64,000 nucleotides of DNA from an uncultured Sterolibacteriaceae bacterium. GTDB taxonomy: Bacteria > Pseudomonadota > Gammaproteobacteria > Burkholderiales > Rhodocyclaceae. Under the pieces are notes generated by a model. The model ran no database searches, was not told the DNA's origin, and worked only from the letters and a program-made list of their open reading frames with translations. Positions 58,992 through 64,000 of the stretch are shown here, one piece after another (positions within the stretch are counted from its first letter, which is position 1; each line of letters begins with the position of its first letter). Both the position numbers and the translations under genes were made by a program. Where the stretch lies: contig CALARK010000025.1 of NCBI GenBank assembly GCA_937888595.1, forward strand, positions 14,885 to 78,884, read 5' to 3'.

Positions 58992-61900
58992 CTAGACCTC
59001 GGCCTTGTCGCCTGACGCCCTGGTGCGCAGGGCCGCATCTTCATCGTGCGGCGCGTCCGGAGACAAGGCAGCGCGCAGGGAGGCGACGAGCGACGGCAGC
59101 TTCGCCTCCAGCATGTCGAGCCGCAAGTCCAGCTCGTTCACGGCACCGCGGCGCAGGGCCGTGTGCAGCGAGGACGCCAGGTCGAACACCTGTTGCGCCC
59201 CGATGTTGCCTGCCGCCCCCTTCAGCGAATGGGCCATGGCCGTCGCTTCCTGCAACTGGCCTCGCGCGACGAGCGCCCGCAGTTTCGCCGCATCGCCGGC
59301 ATGGCTGTCGACGAACATGCGGACGACGCGCAGATAGGTGGGCAGCTTGTCGCGCACGATGAACAGTCCGGCGGCCAGGTCGAGGCCATCGATCTTCGCC
59401 AGCATCCGGCGTTGCGTGTCGAGCGTTGCATCGGCCTGGATCGATGCGCCTGTCCCGGACGGGGCGGCCTCCGCAACCGGCGCGGCCGGCAGCCACCGGA
59501 GGATGGAGGCGAACAGGGCATCCGGATTGACCGGCTTGGCGACGTGATCAACCATGCCGGCATTCAGGCAGGCCTGGCGGTCTTCGGCGAAGGCATTGGC
59601 CGTCATCGCCAGAATCGGCAGATGCTCACGGCCGGGCAGGCGCTTGATTTGCGCGGTGGCGGCAATGCCGTCCATGTGCGGCATCTGCATGTCCATCAGG
59701 ACCAGGTCGTAGGCGTTGCGGCGAGCCAGTTCGACCGCCTTCACCCCGTCCTCGGCAAGATCGACGCTCAGCCCCGCATCGCGCAGCAGGTCCAGTGCGA
59801 CTTCCTGGTTGATGGGATTGTCTTCGGCCAGAAGGATGCGACGTCCCTTGAGCCGCGCCAGGTCGACGCTCGCATCGACTGCCGGCCGCGGCTGCGGGAC
59901 GCCGGTCGTGATCTCGACGATCGCCTCGTAGAGTGACGAAGGCGTTACCGGCTTGGCGAGCGTCTGCCGGATCCCGGATCCCTCCAGCTGTTCGGCAGGC
60001 CATTCGCTGCCGAAGGCGGTAATCAGGATCATGGCCGGCGGGTGCGGCAGGTTGAGCGCCTGGATCCGGCGGGCGGCTTCGATTCCGTCCATTTCCGGCA
60101 TGCGCCAGTCCAGCATCACCAGGTCGTAGGGCTGCCCCAGGGTGGCCGCCTTGGCGACGGCATCGAGCGCCTGCAGGCCCGAGCAGACGCAACTGGTCTG
60201 GAATTTCAGCATGGCGAGCATGTCGCACAGCGATTCGCGCGCTTCGACGAGATCGTCGGCGACGAGCACCCGGCAGGGAGGCAGCTCGCGGCGTGCCGCG
60301 GCCGGCTTTCCTTGCCCCTGGGCGAAGGGTGCCTCGAACCAGAAGGTGCTGCCCTCACCCGGCTGACTCTCCACGCCCACGGCGCCCTGCATGAGTTCGG
60401 CCAGGCGCTTCGAGATGGCCAGGCCGAGCCCCGTGCCGCCATAGTTCCGGGTCGTGGAAACATCGGCCTGCTCGAAGGGCTGGAACAGTCGCCCCACCTG
60501 TTCTTGCGTCATGCCGATCCCGGTATCACTGACCTCGAAGCGGATGCGGACCGTCATGGTGTCCGGCGACGGGATGCGCCGGGCACGCAATGTGACGCTG
60601 CCGTTTTCGGTGAACTTGATCGCATTGTTGACGAAATTCAGCAGAATCTGCCCGAGGCGCATGCGGTCGCCCCGGATCATTTGCGGCAGGGCAGGATCGA
60701 TCCGGGTCACGACTTCGAGATCCTTTTCGGCGGCCTTGTCTCCGACCAGGATGTTGATGCTGCGGAAGACGCCATCCAGGTCGAAATCGATTTCCTCCAG
60801 CGCCAGCTTGCCCGATTCGATTTTCGAAAAATCGAGAATGTCGTTGATGATGCCCAGCAGATGCTGGGCGGCACTGCCGATCTTGTCGAGATGGTCGAAC
60901 TGCCGTGGCAGCACGGCATCGCGTCGCATCAGGTGGGCGAGACCGATGATGGCGTTCATCGGGGTGCGGATTTCGTGCGACATGTTGGCCAGGAACGTGC
61001 TCTTGGCCCGGTTGGCGGCCTCGGCGGTCTCCTTTGCCTGGTTGAGCTCGACGGTGCGCGAAGCGACGAGCTGTTCCAGATGATGGCGGTGCTGCTCGAT
61101 TTCCGCGATGTTGCGCTTCAGTTCGGTGATGTCCTCGGAAATCCCCAGCAGGTACTCCGGCTTGCCATCCATGTCGAAAAGCGCCAGCTTCTTGGTGTGC
61201 AGAATTCTTGTTTCGCCGGAGGCGGTCTTGATCGGTTCTTCCGGAATATCGAAGATGGCGGCGGTAGCGAGGACGGCGCGGTCCTTTTCGATGAAGAAGC
61301 GGGCCTGCTCCTCCGGGAAAAAATCGAAATCGTTCCTGCCGAGAAGGTCTTCGCGCCGGAATCCCAGCAGCTGCTCTCCGGCCTTGTTGAACAGGACGAA
61401 TCGAAGGTCGTCGGCACGCTTGAGAAAAACCATGTTCGGGATGTTCTCGACGATCGACTCGAGCAGCTGGTTTGCGGCACGGTGTCGATCCAGCAATTGC
61501 CCGATGGTCGTCGTCATCGAATTGATGCCCTGCTGCAATTCCCCGAGTTCGTCGTCGGAAGTGACGGGGATACGCGCCTCGAGTTCGCCGTTCTCGACGC
61601 GATCGAGGATGGCCAGCGACACTTCGACACGGTTCCCGATGAAGCGCTGTGTAATCACGATGATCGCTGCGGAACTCAACAGGATGAACAGCAGCGATCC
61701 CAGCACGCCCCACAGGATGATCGCCTGCTTGCGGGCTTCGATGTCGGCCACGCTGACGGTCACGATGACGGTGTAGAGAGGGGATTGGCCCGTACTGCCG
61801 CTCAGGCGCATGATGCTGGTCAGGCGCGGCTTGTCGATGATCATCTGCTCGTCCGCCGCCCCTTCGGCCAGCCAGGCGGACGGGATGCCGGGGATGCTGT

Positions 61901-62204
61901 CAGCTTCCTGTCCGAGCCTGGCCGGATCCGTGGCGACGATGACCCGGCCGCTGCCGCCGACGACCATGCCCTCGAGGTAGGGCGCCCCCACGAGTCCCTC
62001 GATCAACGAGGCCCGCCCGACCGCACTGATGGCCAGATCCTCGTTCGCCAGCATCCGGCCGACGTTGCGCAATCCGGCATGCAGGTGTTCATCGAGGGTG
62101 CTGCTGAAACGGTCGACATAGAACCATCCCAGCGTGCTGAACACGGTCAGCTCGATGCAGACGACCAGCAGGGCGATACGGCCGATCAGGCCCGGACGCT
62201 TCAT
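58992..62204 (-). CDS. membrane hybrid histidine kinase with two receivers and Hpt
   Basis: 1070 residues: helix about 9-29, periplasmic sensor to about 160, helix about 163-185, HAMP to about 240, PAS about 248-370, HisKA with the His in TFLANMSHEIRTPMNAI, HATPase, a first receiver (DLVMLDWRMPEMDG), a second receiver (DLVLMDMQMPHMDG) and an Hpt domain (AHSLKGAAGNIG, about 1005-1020). All phosphorelay residues are visible. It starts six bases after the binding-protein gene, so it likely senses that protein. After the TAG stop, 26 in-frame codons continue to another stop with Hpt-neighbour-like sequence. Confidence 0.93.
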   Translation of the reverse strand: MKRPGLIGRIALLVVCIELTVFSTLGWFYVDRFSSTLDEHLHAGLRNVGRMLANEDLAISAVGRASLIEGLVGAPYLEGMVVGGSGRVIVATDPARLGQEADSIPGIPSAWLAEGAADEQMIIDKPRLTSIMRLSGSTGQSPLYTVIVTVSVADIEARKQAIILWGVLGSLLFILLSSAAIIVITQRFIGNRVEVSLAILDRVENGELEARIPVTSDDELGELQQGINSMTTTIGQLLDRHRAANQLLESIVENIPNMVFLKRADDLRFVLFNKAGEQLLGFRREDLLGRNDFDFFPEEQARFFIEKDRAVLATAAIFDIPEEPIKTASGETRILHTKKLALFDMDGKPEYLLGISEDITELKRNIAEIEQHRHHLEQLVASRTVELNQAKETAEAANRAKSTFLANMSHEIRTPMNAIIGLAHLMRRDAVLPRQFDHLDKIGSAAQHLLGIINDILDFSKIESGKLALEEIDFDLDGVFRSINILVGDKAAEKDLEVVTRIDPALPQMIRGDRMRLGQILLNFVNNAIKFTENGSVTLRARRIPSPDTMTVRIRFEVSDTGIGMTQEQVGRLFQPFEQADVSTTRNYGGTGLGLAISKRLAELMQGAVGVESQPGEGSTFWFEAPFAQGQGKPAAARRELPPCRVLVADDLVEARESLCDMLAMLKFQTSCVCSGLQALDAVAKAATLGQPYDLVMLDWRMPEMDGIEAARRIQALNLPHPPAMILITAFGSEWPAEQLEGSGIRQTLAKPVTPSSLYEAIVEITTGVPQPRPAVDASVDLARLKGRRILLAEDNPINQEVALDLLRDAGLSVDLAEDGVKAVELARRNAYDLVLMDMQMPHMDGIAATAQIKRLPGREHLPILAMTANAFAEDRQACLNAGMVDHVAKPVNPDALFASILRWLPAAPVAEAAPSGTGASIQADATLDTQRRMLAKIDGLDLAAGLFIVRDKLPTYLRVVRMFVDSHAGDAAKLRALVARGQLQEATAMAHSLKGAAGNIGAQQVFDLASSLHTALRRGAVNELDLRLDMLEAKLPSLVASLRAALSPDAPHDEDAALRTRASGDKAEV

Positions 62205-62210
62205 GTCGGA

Positions 62211-63536
62211 TCAGGGAACGTAATGCGGGGTATCGGCCAGCGGTTCAAGCTGCGTGGTCTGTTCGGGCCCGTAGCGCGCCTGTGCAGGCGTGACCCGGCC
62301 GACGATCTCGATGCCCCGCTCGGGATGGCGGGGGTCCGGCCGCCAGCGGGCGATGTATATGCTTTGCTGGAGATGGTGGCTGAGCGGGTCCATGATGGCA
62401 TCGTCATCCTGCATCCGCTCCCTGGCCGTCGCCCGGTACTGCTCCAGCCCCGCGATCACCGCATGGCTGTCGGTCGTACCCGCCTTTTCGACGGCGTCCA
62501 GGAGGGCCTGGGTGGCAAGATAGGCGGCATGCGTGACATCGCCGGGGTAATCCAGCCGCGTATGGCCGTAGCGCTTGCGATAGCGCTCGACGAACTCCGC
62601 CGTTCCCGGGGTCTGGAGGTTCCAGGCCCAGGTGGTGCCGAACAGCGGTCGCGGCGTGCCCGGGGCGGGATAGAGTTCCTCCCAGTCCACCTCGCCGACG
62701 ATCCAGAACTGCTTTTCGAGGACTTCGGGATCGACCTGCGAGAACAGCTTGATCTGGTTGTCGCCGCTGATGCTGACCGCAACGACATCTGCCGGAATCG
62801 CCGCGACCTGCCGCAGAACGGCTTCGGGATTCGACAGGCGCTCTGGCGCAACGACTTCTCCGACAACCGTGCCACCGTACTCGGCGATATACGGCTTCAT
62901 CGCTTGGGCGTTGCTGTGACCGAAATTGTTATCTTCGGTCAGCAGCAGCACGCGCTTGGACTTGCGGTTCGCCAATGCATACTTGAGCAGCGCACGATTG
63001 ATGTTGGCGCCATTGGAGTCGAAGACAAACTTGGTCCGATGGGCGTTCTCGACCGATTCCGAAGGCGCCGAGGAGTTGGTGTTGATAAAGATCACCCCGT
63101 ACTTCTGGGCAACGGCCGACATGCTGGCTGCCACTCCGGATGCGATCGCCCCGACCAGGAAGCTCACACGGTTGCGGGTGATCAGTTCCTCGGCCACCCG
63201 TCGCGCCTGCATTTCGTCCATTGACGGGTCGCGCGAGACCAGCACGATCTCTCGCCCGAGCACGCCACCCCGCGCATTGAATTCGTCGATCGCCATTTCA
63301 GCCCCGCGGCGATCCGCCTCGGCGTGCAATGCGAAGCGCCCGGCCACCGGCGCCACATGTGCGATCAGGATTGGTGGCCGGGGCGTCGCGGCCTTGACCG
63401 GCGAGGCCAGTCCGTTCAGCAACGCACAAACGAGAACCGCCCCGCCGAGGAGGTGTCTTGCGGTCGTCCTGGGGAATGGCGACCTGATCCATGCAGCCAT
63501 CTGTTGTCCGTTTTTCTTATGGTTGAACTGGTACAT
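62211..63536 (-). CDS. branched-chain-amino-acid-type periplasmic binding protein
   Basis: About 441 residues (ATG at 63536; ATG at 63500 is an equally good start). A signal sequence ends near SPVKA-ATP. The body is a Leu/Ile/Val-type two-lobed binding protein (Peripla_BP_6): RGAEMAIDEFNARGGVLGREIVLVSRD, FLVGAIASGVAASMSAVAQKYGV, VLLLTEDNNFGHSN. No permease or ATPase is near. The hybrid kinase follows directly, as in other binding-protein/kinase sensory pairs. Amide- or urea-type ligands are possible; not known. Confidence 0.88.
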   Translation of the reverse strand: MYQFNHKKNGQQMAAWIRSPFPRTTARHLLGGAVLVCALLNGLASPVKAATPRPPILIAHVAPVAGRFALHAEADRRGAEMAIDEFNARGGVLGREIVLVSRDPSMDEMQARRVAEELITRNRVSFLVGAIASGVAASMSAVAQKYGVIFINTNSSAPSESVENAHRTKFVFDSNGANINRALLKYALANRKSKRVLLLTEDNNFGHSNAQAMKPYIAEYGGTVVGEVVAPERLSNPEAVLRQVAAIPADVVAVSISGDNQIKLFSQVDPEVLEKQFWIVGEVDWEELYPAPGTPRPLFGTTWAWNLQTPGTAEFVERYRKRYGHTRLDYPGDVTHAAYLATQALLDAVEKAGTTDSHAVIAGLEQYRATARERMQDDDAIMDPLSHHLQQSIYIARWRPDPRHPERGIEIVGRVTPAQARYGPEQTTQLEPLADTPHYVP

Positions 63537-63647
63537 GCGCCACCGCAATGTGGGGAAACCAGCGGCACAAACCCATACTTAAGGCATGGGAATGCTACCC
63601 GTGTCCTCGGGCATAAGCAACACTGGCTTGCCGACGACCCAATGAAC

Positions 63648-63680
63648 AAAGGGCCGCCCACGTATCGTGGAGCGGCCCTT
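63648..63680 (-). terminator. intrinsic terminator of fba
   Basis: Strong stem: AAGGGCCGC pairs with GCGGCCCTT and an inner CCACG with CGTGG around a TAT loop, with one bulged A. On the minus strand it is followed by a T-rich stretch, 24 bases after the fba stop. Confidence 0.85.
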
Positions 63681-63704
63681 GTGGTGCAGCGTAACAGCGG
63701 GGGC

Positions 63705-64000
63705 TTACTTGATGACCGCGCTCAACTCGCCCTTCTTGTAGCGGTTGGCCATGGCTTCGAGCGAGACCGCCTTGATCTTGCTGGCCTGGCCGGCGCAACC
63801 GAAGGCTTCGTAGCGCGCCTTGCAGATTTCCTTCATGGCCTTGCGGGCTTCCGTGAAGTACTTGCGCGGGTCGAAGTTCTTGCGGTCCTTGTTGAGGAAC
63901 TGGCGGATCGCACCGGTGGACGCCATGCGCAGGTCGGTGTCGATATTGACCTTGCGCACGCCGTTCTTGATGCCCTCGACGATTTCCTCGACCGGCACGC
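63705..64000 (-). CDS. fba: class II fructose-bisphosphate aldolase, C-terminal part
   Basis: Only the last ~98 residues are in the window; the gene runs off the right edge. The segment VRKVNIDTDLRMASTGAIRQFL and KYFTEARKAMKEICKARYEAFGCAGQASKIK is typical of the long proteobacterial (Calvin-cycle/glycolytic) class II enzymes. The N of VNIDTD contacts substrate. It ends before a strong terminator. Confidence 0.93.
   Translation of the reverse strand, partial: VPVEEIVEGIKNGVRKVNIDTDLRMASTGAIRQFLNKDRKNFDPRKYFTEARKAMKEICKARYEAFGCAGQASKIKAVSLEAMANRYKKGELSAVIK

Overview
This is a GC-rich, gene-dense stretch of a proteobacterial chromosome. The order rpe-gph-trpE(...)trpGDC, a class II aldolase and glnE next to argJ suggest a betaproteobacterium, probably a metabolically versatile Rhodocyclales-like or related autotrophic/facultative lineage. 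That placement is an inference from gene content. No rRNA, tRNA, CRISPR array or insertion sequence was seen.

Region 1 (1-5.6 kb, plus strand): the end of an iron-type alcohol dehydrogenase is coupled to a protein with the zinc-site signature of beta-carbonic anhydrases. A periplasmic binding protein overlapping a GGDEF-EAL protein follows. Region 2 (5.6-13.4 kb, minus strand): a gamma-carbonic anhydrase gene heads a tight operon, hyfB-hyfC-hyfE-hyfF-hyfG-hyfI. It encodes a complex-I-like membrane assembly whose large subunit lacks every cysteine needed for a NiFe centre, so it is not a hydrogenase. Region 3 (13.5-24.8 kb): four inorganic-anion transporters (SLC13-RCK, SulP-STAS, TauE with two USP domains, SulP-STAS with two USP domains), a small membrane protein and an OmpR/histidine kinase pair. 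Regions 1-3 together could form an inorganic-carbon handling system built around a carbonic-anhydrase-linked, proton-pumping complex. This is the most interesting hypothesis in the window.

Region 4 (24.8-46.5 kb) is mostly conserved housekeeping: cobalamin adenosyltransferase, a cNMP-binding protein, a UbiA/GT39 lipid-glycosylation pair, aroG, tldD, a nitrilase-family amidase, yhdP, glnE, argJ, a six-PAS hybrid kinase, an ICMT-like membrane protein, apaG, rpe and gph. Region 5 (46.5-56.7 kb) is the trp operon with a probable leader peptide. It is split between trpE and trpG by a 6 kb block: formyltransferase, orphan binding protein, receptor-MFS fusion and caspase-SUMF1 protein. Region 6 (56.7-64 kb) holds an S4 protein, a CZB protein, an EamA transporter, a thiamine-binding protein, a hybrid kinase with its binding protein, and the end of fba.

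A second striking signal runs through the whole window. A dispersed ~25 bp element (AAAAGTCGGCGCCGGC followed by GGGACGGCGC, either strand) occurs about 19 times clearly, plus a few degenerate copies. Most copies lie between genes, often touching a stop or start codon. Several lie in frame inside conserved genes (hyfG, a GT39 gene, argJ, trpE, trpC) or form the C-terminus of a protein (hybrid kinase, caspase-SUMF1). One pair is arranged as inverted ends of a ~195 bp palindromic element.
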